The notes: generated from the sequence alone by a model not told the origin. A stretch of 64,000 bases of DNA from Terriglobia bacterium (GCA_021324365.1 JAJPJE010000029.1:1-64000); one strand, 5' to 3'. Numbered from the stretch's first letter, positions 1-9,267 are shown. Program-made: numbers and translations.

Positions 1-1
1 A

Positions 2-637
2 AAAGATAATGCGCGTCGCGGGACCACCGTCACGCCTTCCGAAAGCCGCGTGTATATGGCTGCCGGCACGCTGCGCATCGATCTTGCAAAAAAATACACG
101 GATAAGCATAAGGCCTTCGCCGGAGATCGCAAAGACGCCAGTTCGTATCACTTCCTCTGGGTGACGGATTTTCCCATGTTCGAATGGGATGAGACGGAGA
201 AGCGTTGGAACGCCGCCCACCATCCATTCACCTCGCCGCACGAAGACGACATGGACAAGTTAGAATCCGATCCGGCGATGGTGCGCGCGCTCGCCTATGA
301 CGTGGTGCTGAACGGCACCGAGTTAGGTTCTGGTTCGATTCGTATTCACCGGCAGGACATTCAGCAAAAAATCTTCCACGCCCTTGGCATGGCGCAGGAA
401 GAGGCGCAGCGACGTTTCGGCTTTTTCCTGGAATCGCTGCAATATGGCACGCCTCCGCACGGCGGAATCGCACTCGGACTGGATCGCATCGTTATGATCC
501 TGGCGGGAGCCGATAGTCTCCGGGAAGTCATCCCGTTCCCCAAGACCGCGCAAGCGAAAGATCTAATGACCGACGCCCCGACGGAAGTCGACGAGCGCCA
601 ACTCAAAGAACTGAGCATCGCGATCCGCAAGACCTAG
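2..637 (+). CDS. aspS: Aspartate--tRNA ligase, C-terminal part (gene truncated by window edge)
   Basis: The reading frame is open from the first bases and ends at a TAG, giving the last 211 residues. It contains the class II synthetase features of bacterial AspRS: the FPMFEWDE segment, HHPFTSP, the [13 protein letters not shown] strand and the motif 3 arginine in GIALGLDR, which binds ATP. The enzyme charges tRNA-Asp (or tRNA-Asn in organisms lacking AsnRS) in the cytoplasm. A full-length bacterial AspRS is about 590 residues, so roughly two thirds of the gene, including the anticodon-binding domain, lies to the left. It converges on the GH2 gene, with a hairpin in the 69-base gap. Identity is seen directly and is very secure. 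Confidence 0.97.
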   Translation, partial: KDNARRGTTVTPSESRVYMAAGTLRIDLAKKYTDKHKAFAGDRKDASSYHFLWVTDFPMFEWDETEKRWNAAHHPFTSPHEDDMDKLESDPAMVRALAYDVVLNGTELGSGSIRIHRQDIQQKIFHALGMAQEEAQRRFGFFLESLQYGTPPHGGIALGLDRIVMILAGADSLREVIPFPKTAQAKDLMTDAPTEVDERQLKELSIAIRKT

Positions 638-664
638 GCTGCGGACCACCACAAGAACCATCGC

Positions 665-695
665 CCCACATCTGCCTGCTGCTGGCAGATGTGGG
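665..695. terminator. Perfect 12-bp hairpin between convergent genes
   Basis: The arms CCCACATCTGCC and GGCAGATGTGGG flank a 7-base loop and fill most of the gap between aspS and the oppositely oriented GH2 gene. No clear T-tract follows on either strand. A bidirectional terminator is the natural reading, but termination strength is inferred. Confidence 0.6.
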
Positions 696-706
696 TTCAC
701 GAAATC

Positions 707-3391
707 TTAGTTCGCTCCCGGATGCAGCGTCTGGGGCGCAACATTCCATCCGCTGATCAGCACCTCGGGTGCACTCGCGCCGTCGCCGACTGCGTACCGG
801 GCCGAGATCTCGCGCTTTTCCCCCGGCATCAGCGTGATGTAGTTGTCGTCCATAAACACCGGCAGGAAATCCTGCTCTTTGTTGTCGGTGACGCGCAGGT
901 ACGTCATAAAGGCCAGATTCTTTGACGGATTCTGCAAAGTGATCTGCACGACCTCCTCGTTTCCATGCCGCTCAACACTGCTGCTGGCGCTCAACTGCAC
1001 GATCGGCAACGTATTCAGCGCGGTGAAGTTTCCTTCTTGTGTCGTTGGCGTGTAGAAGAAAGTTGTTTTGCTCCAGTCGTATTGCTCCGGTTGCGTCGAG
1101 AGCCAATAGAAGTTCTGACTGATTAGTTTTCCCGCGCCGTCATGCAGCGCCAACCGCACAAAGTAAGTCTGCGAGAGTCCATCGATCGCAGGAATCTCCA
1201 GGGCCTTCACGCAGCCATCTTCCGGCAGATTCAGCTCGGCTTGTTTATTGAACTTCTCGGAAAGATCGAAGTTATAGACCGTCGCGGTTGCCTGCAGTTT
1301 CGGGAACGCCTGGTATTGGTCATTGACCACCCAAACGGCGTGATCGTCATATCCATACAAAATATGGACAGGTTCATTGGCGAGTTTCGTCGAAAAATAT
1401 CCGCCCGCCGGCTGCAGATAGTAGTCGTACAGATGCCATATGTTGCTCGGCCAGGCATTATCCTGCATCCACTGAATCACGCCGGTGGATGTGTACTTAT
1501 TGCGCCGGTAGGCTTCGTACATCGCCCGCTCGCCGTCGTAAGCCATCGCTTGCGCTTTTCGCAGGAAGTCCTCGAGCGTCTGCGGCTGCCCGTAGCGGCT
1601 GTTCATCGCTGCGTCAAAAATGTTCAGGTTCATGAACTTTCCGCCGCCCGCGTGATAGTCCCAGACTTCATTCATCGGCCACAGCTTGTCGGCAGGAATG
1701 AATTTCTTCAAGGACTGCAATGGAACTGGTGCCGGCCCTGGGCTGGTTTCGGTGTTGAAGCCGAATGCGCCGCCGTCGCGGGTCGGATGCCTAGGCTGCG
1801 GATTGTCTTTGTCCACGAACCAATATCCGGGTGGAACGTAGTCATACGGTCCGCTCATTTTTACGCCGGAATGCCCAGTAATGGCGGTGGTCTGCGCTGT
1901 CGCGGACGACAGAACCGGGTTAGGCCAATGCAGATCCTGTTCAATCTTGAGATACGCCTGCTCTACGTCCGCGGGCGGGGGGTTGTCGCTGCCGTTCAGC
2001 CACATCAACATGCTGGGATGATTGCGCATGCGGATCATCTGATCGTGAAGCGATAGAGAAGAGATCAGGTGATCGGCGGCGACCCAATCCTTCCAGTGCT
2101 CCCAATGATCGCAGCAGCACCAACCCGCCATGATCATAATGCCCATTCGGTCAGCATTTTCGTAAAACTCGTCAGTCTCAAGCTTGCCTTCGAGGCGAAT
2201 GGTATTCAGGTTCAGGTGACGCACGTATTCGAGCTGGTCTAGGTCACGTTTCGAATTCTCGCGCAGCATCATGTCAGGCGCCCAGCCGGCACCGCGGATC
2301 AGGAAGTTGCGCCCATTGATCTTGAACTGCCGCCACCCTTTTTCATTAAGGAAAGACTCAATCTGGCGAATTCCAAAGCTAGTCTGCGCTGAGTCGGATA
2401 CGTGCCCATGCTCGACAAATTCGACCGAAGCGGTGTACATGGGCTGGCTGCCCCATTGCGCCGGCCACCACACTCGCGGATTCTTCAATTTGAGCTGCCG
2501 GTATTTGCCAGGCTCGAACGTCACAACTTTGGTTTCGCCGGCGGCAAGCTCAACCGGTTGTTCGAATCGGATGTTGTTATCGACCTTGCCGCGTAGTGTG
2601 CCCTTTACTGAGTTATCGGTTGCGTTATGCAGCTCCGCGCTAACGGTCAACTCGGCAGAAGAAAAGGAGGGCACGTCCAATTTCGTCAGCACCTGCGGCG
2701 CACGGACCGAAACCGGGCCCGAGGTGGTCAGGTATACTTCGCGCCACAGTCCCATGTTCTTATCTGGCGGCTGCGGATTCCAGTCCACCCAGTTTATTCC
2801 GAGATCGTTGTAATCCGGGGCCGAGACTTCCACCGCGATCACATTCGGCTTGCCCGGTTCGGCGATCTTGGTGACGTCATACTCATATGTGCGATAGGGA
2901 CCGGCGACATCGGTACTATTCGTGATCTGTTTGCCGTTCATCCAGATATTCGCGCGGTAGTTGATTCCGCGGAAGTTCAGCCACTGCGTTTTCCCTTTCG
3001 CCGAGGCGGGCAGCTCGAATTGCGTCCGATACCACCACGAGCATTTGAACGGACTGTCGTCCGGCATCGGTTGGTTCTCAAACAGCGAGCCGATCGGATA
3101 GGTTGCGCCCGGAATTGAGCGCAGGTTCATTCCGTAATACGGATCGGGATAGACCTTCGCTGCCACCAGGATCGCGAGCACCGTGTTTGGAACCGTTGCC
3201 GCCGTCCACCCGTCTGGGCGAAAGACCGCCGTGGAGATCACATCTCCCTTTTCGGGCACTTTGCAGGACGACTGAATTGCCCAATCGTTTCTTAGATCCA
3301 TTCGGAGACTCGATTCCGGGTTCGCTGCCAGGGCGGAGAGCATTGGGATCAGCAGTAAAATTGCGAGGAGAACGGCGACTGGTAAGCGCAT
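707..3391 (-). CDS. Secreted glycoside hydrolase family 2, exo-beta-D-glucosaminidase type
   Basis: This 894-residue protein starts with a clear signal peptide (MRLPVAVLLAILLLIPMLSALA). The start has AAGGAG five bases upstream. The domain order is that of GH2: a jelly-roll sugar-binding domain (about 30-220), an immunoglobulin-like domain (about 225-340), the TIM barrel (about 350-640), then C-terminal beta domains. At the usual acid/base site the sequence is WLNGSD, with Asp469 where beta-galactosidases have NE; the probable nucleophile is Glu548 in FNTETSPG. An Asp acid/base in a GSD motif is characteristic of the exo-beta-D-glucosaminidase (CsxA-like) subgroup, so chito-oligosaccharides are the likely substrate. 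A related GH2 activity such as mannosidase cannot be excluded. It would act in the periplasm or outside the cell. Confidence 0.85.
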   Translation of the reverse strand: MRLPVAVLLAILLLIPMLSALAANPESSLRMDLRNDWAIQSSCKVPEKGDVISTAVFRPDGWTAATVPNTVLAILVAAKVYPDPYYGMNLRSIPGATYPIGSLFENQPMPDDSPFKCSWWYRTQFELPASAKGKTQWLNFRGINYRANIWMNGKQITNSTDVAGPYRTYEYDVTKIAEPGKPNVIAVEVSAPDYNDLGINWVDWNPQPPDKNMGLWREVYLTTSGPVSVRAPQVLTKLDVPSFSSAELTVSAELHNATDNSVKGTLRGKVDNNIRFEQPVELAAGETKVVTFEPGKYRQLKLKNPRVWWPAQWGSQPMYTASVEFVEHGHVSDSAQTSFGIRQIESFLNEKGWRQFKINGRNFLIRGAGWAPDMMLRENSKRDLDQLEYVRHLNLNTIRLEGKLETDEFYENADRMGIMIMAGWCCCDHWEHWKDWVAADHLISSLSLHDQMIRMRNHPSMLMWLNGSDNPPPADVEQAYLKIEQDLHWPNPVLSSATAQTTAITGHSGVKMSGPYDYVPPGYWFVDKDNPQPRHPTRDGGAFGFNTETSPGPAPVPLQSLKKFIPADKLWPMNEVWDYHAGGGKFMNLNIFDAAMNSRYGQPQTLEDFLRKAQAMAYDGERAMYEAYRRNKYTSTGVIQWMQDNAWPSNIWHLYDYYLQPAGGYFSTKLANEPVHILYGYDDHAVWVVNDQYQAFPKLQATATVYNFDLSEKFNKQAELNLPEDGCVKALEIPAIDGLSQTYFVRLALHDGAGKLISQNFYWLSTQPEQYDWSKTTFFYTPTTQEGNFTALNTLPIVQLSASSSVERHGNEEVVQITLQNPSKNLAFMTYLRVTDNKEQDFLPVFMDDNYITLMPGEKREISARYAVGDGASAPEVLISGWNVAPQTLHPGAN

Positions 3392-3590
3392 AGCACTCCT
3401 TGGGCGTAAAAGCGATGCTGAAGATTAATAGTCAAAAGAAGGGGTCCCAGTCAAACTGGAAATGCGAAAATCAACAGTATTGAATCGTTTTAAATAAAGG
3501 CAAAGGATACTTCGCCGTCATGCAAGCTGTCGCCAAGTAAACGTTCTCTGATCAGAGTGTTGTTGCGATTCGTTCGCGGGAGATCATGCG
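3392..3590. promoter_or_regulatory. Divergent promoter region with a 12-bp palindrome
   Basis: The gap between the divergent GH2 and SnoaL-like genes holds a perfect palindrome CTCTGATCAGAG at 3546-3557, about 35 bases before the plus-strand start. I see no convincing -35/-10 pair. An operator role is only a possibility. Confidence 0.3.
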
Positions 3591-4175
3591 ATGAACTTCT
3601 TCGAAAGAGGATCCCTGAAGGTCGCGGTACTGGCGCTGGTCGTAGGCGCGGCAATAGCTCAGATGGCGGCCCAGTCCGCAACAGAACCGCCTGCCGATGC
3701 ATCCGCGGGGATTGCCAGCCTTCGCCAATCCTGGGTGAAACACTGGAATGCAAGGGAACTGGCGCCCTTGATGGAGACTTATGCGCCTGATGCTGTCTTG
3801 CTTCCGCCCAACGGAGAAACAATTAACGGACGCGCAGCGATCACTAATTATTGGAAGCACGTCATGGGTGCGGACACAGGTACGTTGAGCCTGCAAAAAA
3901 TATCTTTTGGTTCCTCTGACGACGTTGCCTACGAGAACGGCCAGCTCACGCGATCGCTACCGCAATCAGGTCCTGAGACAGCGCAAGTCGAAGCCAGCGA
4001 TCTCGCGGGAAAAACGCGCCGCGTGCAAGGAAGCTACCTGATAGTCCTCAGGCGTCAACCAGACGGAACATGGCGAATCGTTGAGCATGCCTTCACAGAG
4101 GCGCTCCTGAAGAGCATGGTGGAAGACAAGCAGCCGAAGGCCAAGCCGGTGATGCCTTCACCTCAGGAGCGGTGA
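3591..4175 (+). CDS. Secreted SnoaL/DUF4440-like protein
   Basis: The 194-residue product has an N-terminal hydrophobic segment (about 10-27) that fits a signal peptide ending near AAQS. The rest resembles the SnoaL-like/NTF2-like cone fold (DUF4440 type): an early helix with SLRQSWVKHWNARELAPLMETYAPDAVLLPPNG, a middle part with GRAAITNYW, and a late strand RQPDGTWRIVEHAF. The first motif is abbreviated by its ends at residues 43 and 76. Proteins of this fold act as small enzymes or ligand-binding modules; no catalytic residue allows a specific function. The start has GGGAG eight bases upstream. It is convergent with the subtilase gene. Confidence 0.72.
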   Translation: MNFFERGSLKVAVLALVVGAAIAQMAAQSATEPPADASAGIASLRQSWVKHWNARELAPLMETYAPDAVLLPPNGETINGRAAITNYWKHVMGADTGTLSLQKISFGSSDDVAYENGQLTRSLPQSGPETAQVEASDLAGKTRRVQGSYLIVLRRQPDGTWRIVEHAFTEALLKSMVEDKQPKAKPVMPSPQER

Positions 4176-4194
4176 CTACGCTTGCTGTGAAAAA

Positions 4195-4224
4195 GAGGCC
4201 GGCGAGGAACGCTGCGCCGGCCTC
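4195..4224 (-). terminator. Intrinsic terminator of the subtilase gene
   Basis: Arms GAGGCCGGCG and CGCCGGCCTC form a perfect 10-bp stem with a 10-base loop. Read on the minus strand the stem is followed by TTTTT, the classic Rho-independent layout, 23 bases after the subtilase stop codon. On the plus strand the stem lacks a T-tract. Confidence 0.85.
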
Positions 4225-4247
4225 GGGTTATCGACAGAGGCGAACGT

Positions 4248-6944
4248 CTACGGTCTGGCGATCGTAAATGTCGGAGACACAAAGGTCTCCCAATCCGCCG
4301 GGTTATGCGCATCACCAAGCGCCTTCAGCACCGAGAAAACGAGCTGGTAGTCGCCATTCGGAGCCGTCGAGACGACGGTTCCGTTCTCATTAACGATTGT
4401 GCCGTCCCAGGCAAAATCGAAAATTCCGGTGTTCGTGCTGTTGCGAATGAAGTAAGACAGGTCAGGTTCGGTTTTGCCGAGTGGACGAGTCGCTCCCGCC
4501 TTGCGCGCCTCTAAGCGCACCAGTCGCGACTGGTGTTCGAAGTGAGCAATGATGTGGGGTTGATCCGTATCCACCAGCGTGAATGTGTGCCCGCTGCCAA
4601 AGGACCCCGAGAAGTTCACGTCAGTCAGCCACGGGAGCGAGTATGGCGTCGGCGTGAGAACCACGATGGACTGATAATCCCCCTGGAATCCGGCATACGG
4701 TACGCGGTAGGTTGCGCCGATACCATCATGCGGTGTGAACACGATGTACCCTCCGTAAATCCCGTGATCGGGGAGAGTGCCAGGCGCGGTGATTGTGACT
4801 CTCACCTTTGCTTCGCCATTCGGCCTGACCTTTACCGTGGTTTTGTCGAAGCTCACCTGTGCGGAGTCCGCGAAGAAACTGACCACATAGGTGTTCGTTC
4901 CGGTTGAGAGTGCCGCTTCGTGGGTGATGTCGTACGTCACCCAATTCCGCGAATCGTTCTCAATCGTCAGAGTCTGGACACTTGGTCCCTTGATACTATC
5001 GCCCAACGCCAGCTTGCCGGGTGTAATTGAAGTTGTGCTGAGGATGGCGTTCGGGATGTTGATCAGCCCAGCGCCCTGGCGATGTACGGTGTCGAGGAGT
5101 CCCAGAGACGGATTGCCGAACCAGGGCTGCGGGACCGCGCTGTTCATCAAGTATGTCAGCACGTCGTCGGCCTGGAGGTCGCCGTCCCTCCAGTCGTGAT
5201 TCCAGCCGTGACCCCAGCCGTGTCCATGCTCGCGGTCACGACGCCCTTCCAGGACAAGAGCGACTGCCCCCGCGGTGTGTGGAGTGGCCATGGAGGTGCC
5301 GCTGAGAGTTGCGTAGCCGCCCAGTTCGAGCGGATACGTTGAACGGATATACCCTCCGGGCGCTCCCACGTCCGGCTTGAAGGTGAGATCGGGAGCCAAT
5401 CCGAAGCTACTGAAGGAAGAGATGAGACCACCGGTCGCATTGGTGAAATTGCCAAGCGCACTGCTCCATGTCATCGAGACCGGACCGGCGGCCAGTCGTC
5501 CGTCAATCAGAGCACCCTCAGTATTGTCGACGAACACAACTGGAATCGTGACCGGTGCCGTAATTGACGGAGTTGTGAACCCGGTAGTGTTGTTGTAAAG
5601 CACAACCGCGATCGCGCCGGCGTTCTGGGCGTTGGTAGCTTTAACCGTGAACGTGCATGTGCCGCGACGTATGAGGGCAACCTTGTTGGCGAGACTTCCG
5701 GCCGGCAGTGCCGCGCACGCATCTGCGGCGGCAGTGGTCGTTCCGGTGCGAGCCATGTCGAAGGTGCCTGAAGTGGGGACCGCTCCGCCGCCTGCAGCAG
5801 CCATGTAGCCCACCGCCGTATTGTCTGGGGAGATGTTGAATGTGTTCAGGGCGAGTTTGGTGTTGTCGAACGAAGCCACGCCGATGACCCTGCGTCCTTC
5901 GCCCGGTGCTCCGCCGGAATAGAGGCCGGTGGCGCCAGCATTACCCATCGCGGCGACCACGATTACGCCGTGCTTAACCAGTCGGTCCGAAGCTTTTCCC
6001 AGTGGGCTCTGCGGCCATGTGTAGTCTGCTCCGAGGCTCATATTCACCACGTCCATGCCGTCGTCATAGGCTCTTTCGAGAGCAGCCATGATGACGTCAT
6101 CTCCGGAACTCCCGGAGCAACCGAAGACGCGGTATGCGCCGAACTTCACATTTGGCGCAACGCCTTTGATGGTGCCATTCGCGCCGACAATTCCTGAGAC
6201 ATGGGTGCCGTGGCCGGCACAGTCATCGGGCCACGGGTCGGGTTGCGGGATCAACTGCGCCCCAGCGCCGTTGGCGTCGTACTTGTCACCGACGAAATCC
6301 CATCCTGTGATAACGCGTTTGTTCGGGAAATTCGGGCTAGGACCTCCCGGCGATGGCGAAATCGCGCCATTGCCGCCTAAGTCGGGATGGTCGTAATCGA
6401 TACCGGTATCCACAATGCCGACCTTGATGCCGCGTCCGGAAAGTCCGAGCAGATTCTGTGCGATATCAGCGCCGGTCATCGCCAATGCACTCGTCATCCC
6501 GGGATCGGCTGATGGTTGAGGCTTTGGTGCTGCGATGGAAACAACCGGGTAAACGGCGACCACTCCCGGAAAGCGAGCAAGAGCGCTCAACTGCGAGGGA
6601 CTCACTTGGATTGAGATACCGTTGAACAGGTTGTCGAAAGAATATCTCTCGTGAAATCTCACTCCGGCCGCTGTTGCGGCGGAACGAAAATGGTCCTTCT
6701 CCGCTTTCAGCGTGGCTTTGCTGGTGCCCTCGGATGCTGGAGGGCTCGCTAGCTCCACGATCCATGCTTGCGGGGTTTCATTCACCATCTTGCCCGAATC
6801 GGCAGAAGGCAGGGCAATGCGCGGGAAGACCTCTTGCGCGGGCAATGTAGCAGCAAAGAGAACGAGAATAAGCAAGCTGACTATTAATCGTGTCTTGCGC
6901 ACAGATACACTCGCATGCGCAAGCGAAGCATTCAGTTTTGGCAT
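4248..6944 (-). CDS. Secreted subtilisin-like serine protease (S8) with PA domain
   Basis: I place the start at the ATG giving MPKLNASLAH, because AAGGA lies upstream and a signal peptide (hydrophobic core LIVSLLILVLFAATLPA) then sits near the N terminus; a longer reading adds 24 residues. The 898-residue protein has an I9-type propeptide (about 45-140), then an S8 catalytic domain with the triad Asp179 (VDTGID), His245 (GHGTHVSG) and Ser551 (GTSMATPH). The roughly 300-residue distance between His and Ser is explained by an inserted PA domain (about 340-480). An Fn3-like region follows to the C terminus. No sortase, PEP-CTERM or other anchor is visible, so it is probably exported free. It should degrade extracellular protein. 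A perfect inverted repeat at 7097-7116 could regulate it. Confidence 0.93.
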   Translation of the reverse strand: MPKLNASLAHASVSVRKTRLIVSLLILVLFAATLPAQEVFPRIALPSADSGKMVNETPQAWIVELASPPASEGTSKATLKAEKDHFRSAATAAGVRFHERYSFDNLFNGISIQVSPSQLSALARFPGVVAVYPVVSIAAPKPQPSADPGMTSALAMTGADIAQNLLGLSGRGIKVGIVDTGIDYDHPDLGGNGAISPSPGGPSPNFPNKRVITGWDFVGDKYDANGAGAQLIPQPDPWPDDCAGHGTHVSGIVGANGTIKGVAPNVKFGAYRVFGCSGSSGDDVIMAALERAYDDGMDVVNMSLGADYTWPQSPLGKASDRLVKHGVIVVAAMGNAGATGLYSGGAPGEGRRVIGVASFDNTKLALNTFNISPDNTAVGYMAAAGGGAVPTSGTFDMARTGTTTAAADACAALPAGSLANKVALIRRGTCTFTVKATNAQNAGAIAVVLYNNTTGFTTPSITAPVTIPVVFVDNTEGALIDGRLAAGPVSMTWSSALGNFTNATGGLISSFSSFGLAPDLTFKPDVGAPGGYIRSTYPLELGGYATLSGTSMATPHTAGAVALVLEGRRDREHGHGWGHGWNHDWRDGDLQADDVLTYLMNSAVPQPWFGNPSLGLLDTVHRQGAGLINIPNAILSTTSITPGKLALGDSIKGPSVQTLTIENDSRNWVTYDITHEAALSTGTNTYVVSFFADSAQVSFDKTTVKVRPNGEAKVRVTITAPGTLPDHGIYGGYIVFTPHDGIGATYRVPYAGFQGDYQSIVVLTPTPYSLPWLTDVNFSGSFGSGHTFTLVDTDQPHIIAHFEHQSRLVRLEARKAGATRPLGKTEPDLSYFIRNSTNTGIFDFAWDGTIVNENGTVVSTAPNGDYQLVFSVLKALGDAHNPADWETFVSPTFTIARP

Positions 6945-7096
6945 ATACCTATCCTTCAGAATTCGAATCACTGGGAACTGGGAATTTACGAACGAACCCC
7001 TTGCAACGTCTTCCACGTGGTCGCAGAACTCGTGATCGTGCTGGTCTTGCGATTTGCGGAAACAGCTTCTTACCTCAAATTTCGCACTGGAAGCAA

Positions 7097-7116
7097 GTAA
7101 TCATGCACCTGATTAC
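7097..7116. promoter_or_regulatory. Operator-like inverted repeat GTAATCA-N6-TGATTAC
   Basis: A perfect 7-bp inverted repeat with a 6-base spacer, the geometry of a homodimer binding site, lies about 150 bases upstream of the subtilase start in a 259-base gap. No cognate regulator can be named from the sequence. Confidence 0.4.
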
Positions 7117-7203
7117 AGTAAATTCATCCCAGAATGACACTGAAGGTGAGGCAGATGTGCAATGAGTTGCACTGCTGCATGAGGAGTTCGTGGTGGTGGT
7201 CGG

Positions 7204-7572
7204 CTACTTCTGCTCGTCAGCAGTCTTCGTCTGGAAGCGTGAGGCCGACGTGCAGGTCCTTTCGCCGACAGGATAGGTCACGCCGGACTTGTCGGCTTCA
7301 GCGACAATCAACGTGTGCATGGTGTAGCAGAGCGCTCCATCCCCAAATTCCTGGCCCGGACCCATACGCGCAGATTCCGGCGCCCGATACATCGCCGACG
7401 GTGGGATAAACATGTTGGGATCGAGCGTGATAATCCGTCCATGTCCGAGCGACGGCACAATCCTTTGTGGGCCGTGTGCCGACGGATCTGTGTTTCCATT
7501 ATCTGCAGCAACGACCGGAAGGGCGGAAACGATCAGAAGCGAAGAGGCGAGCAGCAAAGTTGGAAGGCGCAT
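7204..7572 (-). CDS. Small secreted protein of unknown function
   Basis: With the ATG that has GGAGG six bases upstream, the product is 122 residues and starts with a signal peptide (MRLPTLLLASSLLIVSALPVVAA). The mature part is about 100 residues, rich in Gly/Pro/Ser, with exactly two cysteines in its C-terminal half (GALCYTMHT and GERTCTSAS), which could form one disulfide. I recognise no domain. It sits between the subtilase and the SYLF gene, all on the same strand, but an intrinsic terminator separates it from the SYLF gene, so it probably has its own promoter. Export is well supported; function is unknown. Confidence 0.65.
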   Translation of the reverse strand: MRLPTLLLASSLLIVSALPVVAADNGNTDPSAHGPQRIVPSLGHGRIITLDPNMFIPPSAMYRAPESARMGPGQEFGDGALCYTMHTLIVAEADKSGVTYPVGERTCTSASRFQTKTADEQK

Positions 7573-7659
7573 CGAGGATCCTCCCTTGCGCCGGATTATA
7601 GCTCGAAATCGGGGTTGCGGATTCTCGCGAATCTTCGAACGCAATCGTGAAACAAAAAA

Positions 7660-7681
7660 GAGGCGGGACGAATCCCGCCTC
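7660..7681 (-). terminator. Intrinsic terminator of the SYLF gene
   Basis: A 9-bp GC-rich stem (GAGGCGGGA / TCCCGCCTC) closes on the stable tetraloop TTCG (minus strand) and is followed by TTTTTTG. This is a strong Rho-independent terminator 18 bases after the stop codon. Confidence 0.92.
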
Positions 7682-7698
7682 CCCAAACGACTGCAAAA

Positions 7699-8397
7699 CT
7701 ATTTGTTCGCGGCAACGGTCTTGGCATTCTGTACCGCTGCCAGGAACGGATGGGCTGCCGGTGGAGCCGCCACTGCACCTGTGAGGATTTGCCGCGGCGT
7801 GTAGTCCTTGCCGTACATCTCGTGGATGGCGTCTTGGTCCTGCGCGATACCTGCGCCTTCCAGGGTTACGCCGGCGAAAGCACCCTTGCTGCGCGAGTAG
7901 GTCAGGATTTCCGTATTCAATTTCCAATCGGTATCAGCCGAAGCATGGCGCCCAACGGGGCCGGCTGCCGCAGAAGCTTCGCCGCCGATCTGGAATTTGC
8001 TGTTGAGCAATTGCTGCATTCCCTTGTCGTTCATGACCAGCATCACCAGGTCGACGCCTTCCACGCCGATCTGTGCGCCCCAGCTTCCCCCGGTAACGGT
8101 GAAGAACGACGGCGCGCTCCATCCGTGCGCCGTGCGGCAGGTGGCCACGCCGCGCCCGTGCTTCGCGCCGAAAACGAAGCCGCCCTTGATCAGGTGCGGA
8201 ACTACCGCGACGCATTTCGCGTTATCGAGCACTTCCTCCGGGATGCCTTTGTCCGGAGTCGCCATTATTTGGTGCAGGACATCGGCCGACTTCTGCAGAC
8301 GATCGACGTCGTCCTGTTTGTCCTCCGCCATTACCAGCGTGCTGAAGCAAAGCAAGCCCAGGCAGAGTGCTGTGAGTATCGCAAAGATCTTTTTCAT
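7699..8397 (-). CDS. SYLF (Ysc84) lipid-binding domain protein, secreted
   Basis: The start chosen has GAGGG upstream and yields a 232-residue protein with a signal peptide (MKKIFAILTALCLGLLCFSTLVMA). The mature protein matches the SYLF/Ysc84 family: helix with LHQIMATPDKGIPEEVL, then AKCVAVVPHLIKGGFVFGAKHGRG, the GVDLVMLVMNDKG strand and SKGAFAGVTLEG. The domain binds phosphoinositides in eukaryotes; bacterial members are periplasmic or outer-membrane-associated lipid binders of uncertain role. Length is typical of bacterial members. Monocistronic by its own terminator. Confidence 0.88.
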   Translation of the reverse strand: MKKIFAILTALCLGLLCFSTLVMAEDKQDDVDRLQKSADVLHQIMATPDKGIPEEVLDNAKCVAVVPHLIKGGFVFGAKHGRGVATCRTAHGWSAPSFFTVTGGSWGAQIGVEGVDLVMLVMNDKGMQQLLNSKFQIGGEASAAAGPVGRHASADTDWKLNTEILTYSRSKGAFAGVTLEGAGIAQDQDAIHEMYGKDYTPRQILTGAVAAPPAAHPFLAAVQNAKTVAANK

Positions 8398-8623
8398 ATT
8401 CCCTCTACACCCCAAGTTCAGAAACTTAGGGATTAGAGGCACGATTAGGCCAGCAGGTTCGCTCATTCGGGCTGCGAAATATCGCTGAACATGAGGTGGT
8501 TCTCCGGGCAACCCGCACCGGAGTTGCTGCCCTGGCAAGTACCCTCTAGATTCGTCTAAGGCGAGTGCCCGGTTGTTTCTCCCCTGAATTGCGGTACTCT
8601 GCTTTTACTCAGGGAGAGTAGTT

Positions 8624-9001
8624 TTGATCCGTAAAGGCAGTCCTCCACTTGTGCCCATCTGGCCGGGCGTTTGTGTTTTGGAACGCAATCCATATCCGTT
8701 TTTTCCTTTTAATCCGCGGTGGCATCAGGAACTCGAGCGCGAAGACCTCGACGCTTTTTGCTCGCTGCTCAAGCTGGCTTGGATTTCCGAGCGGCCCTGC
8801 TATCTTCCAAACGATCTGGAGATCGTCAATCAGATGCTGCGGGAGAAGGGAACGCCGCGGGTCATCCGCCATCACGTCATCGGACGATTCCAGACGCAGT
8901 CGGGTACCGGGTTGCTATTCTTTCCTCCGCAGTTACGAGCGCTGCGCCGCCTTATCGAAGGCGAAGACATGTACTCGCTGCTTTGGGACGAGTCGTTGTA
9001 A
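8624..9001 (+). CDS. Hypothetical protein, weak DUF1376 resemblance
   Basis: The frame starts at TTG with GGGAGAG seven bases upstream and encodes 125 residues. The central part (PYPFFPFNPRWHQEL, then AFCSLLKLAW and LPNDLEIVNQML) has the rhythm of DUF1376, a domain of phage and chromosomal replication-associated proteins, but the match is by eye and weak. No signal peptide or membrane segment. Two other frames across this region have overlapping openings; this one has the best start and the most protein-like composition. Function unknown. Confidence 0.55.
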   Translation: MIRKGSPPLVPIWPGVCVLERNPYPFFPFNPRWHQELEREDLDAFCSLLKLAWISERPCYLPNDLEIVNQMLREKGTPRVIRHHVIGRFQTQSGTGLLFFPPQLRALRRLIEGEDMYSLLWDESL

Positions 9002-9105
9002 CTTCGGAATCAGCAAGTAGCAGTTAGTGAAAATGGAGGGCAGTAGCATCGTTCCCGATTGATACTGATTGTTACAAGTGATTTCAGAAATGGACCGCGT
9101 TGCGC

Positions 9106-9267
9106 ATGGAACATGAAGACAAAAACGCGCGATCACAAAAGCAGCCGCTATCTCCCGGTGAAGTGATTCAGGTGTGCCCCAACTGCTCGGCCCAGTTACG
9201 CGACAACCGCTGCAAGTTGGTCTGCCCGGAGTGCGGATTCTTCCTGAGTTGTTCGGACTTCTATTGA
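9106..9267 (+). CDS. Small zinc-ribbon protein (53 residues)
   Basis: ATG to TGA encodes a 53-residue acidic-then-cysteine-rich protein. Its C-terminal half carries two CxxC knuckles, VCPNCSAQL and VCPECGFFL, and two further cysteines (NRCKL, LSCSDFY). This is a rubredoxin/zinc-ribbon arrangement that would bind one Zn or Fe. The even spacing and the conserved-looking ending SCSDFY argue for a genuine gene. It faces the etfA gene across a 331-base gap. A role in iron-sulfur or electron-transfer metabolism is possible from the neighbourhood, but not shown. No strong ribosome binding site is visible. Confidence 0.6.
   Translation: MEHEDKNARSQKQPLSPGEVIQVCPNCSAQLRDNRCKLVCPECGFFLSCSDFY

Noticed and set aside
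1142-2056. Long plus-strand frame inside the GH2 gene (304 codons)
   Set aside because: It lies entirely antisense to a gene with clear GH2 motifs and its translation has no recognisable domain; high GC favours such antisense frames.
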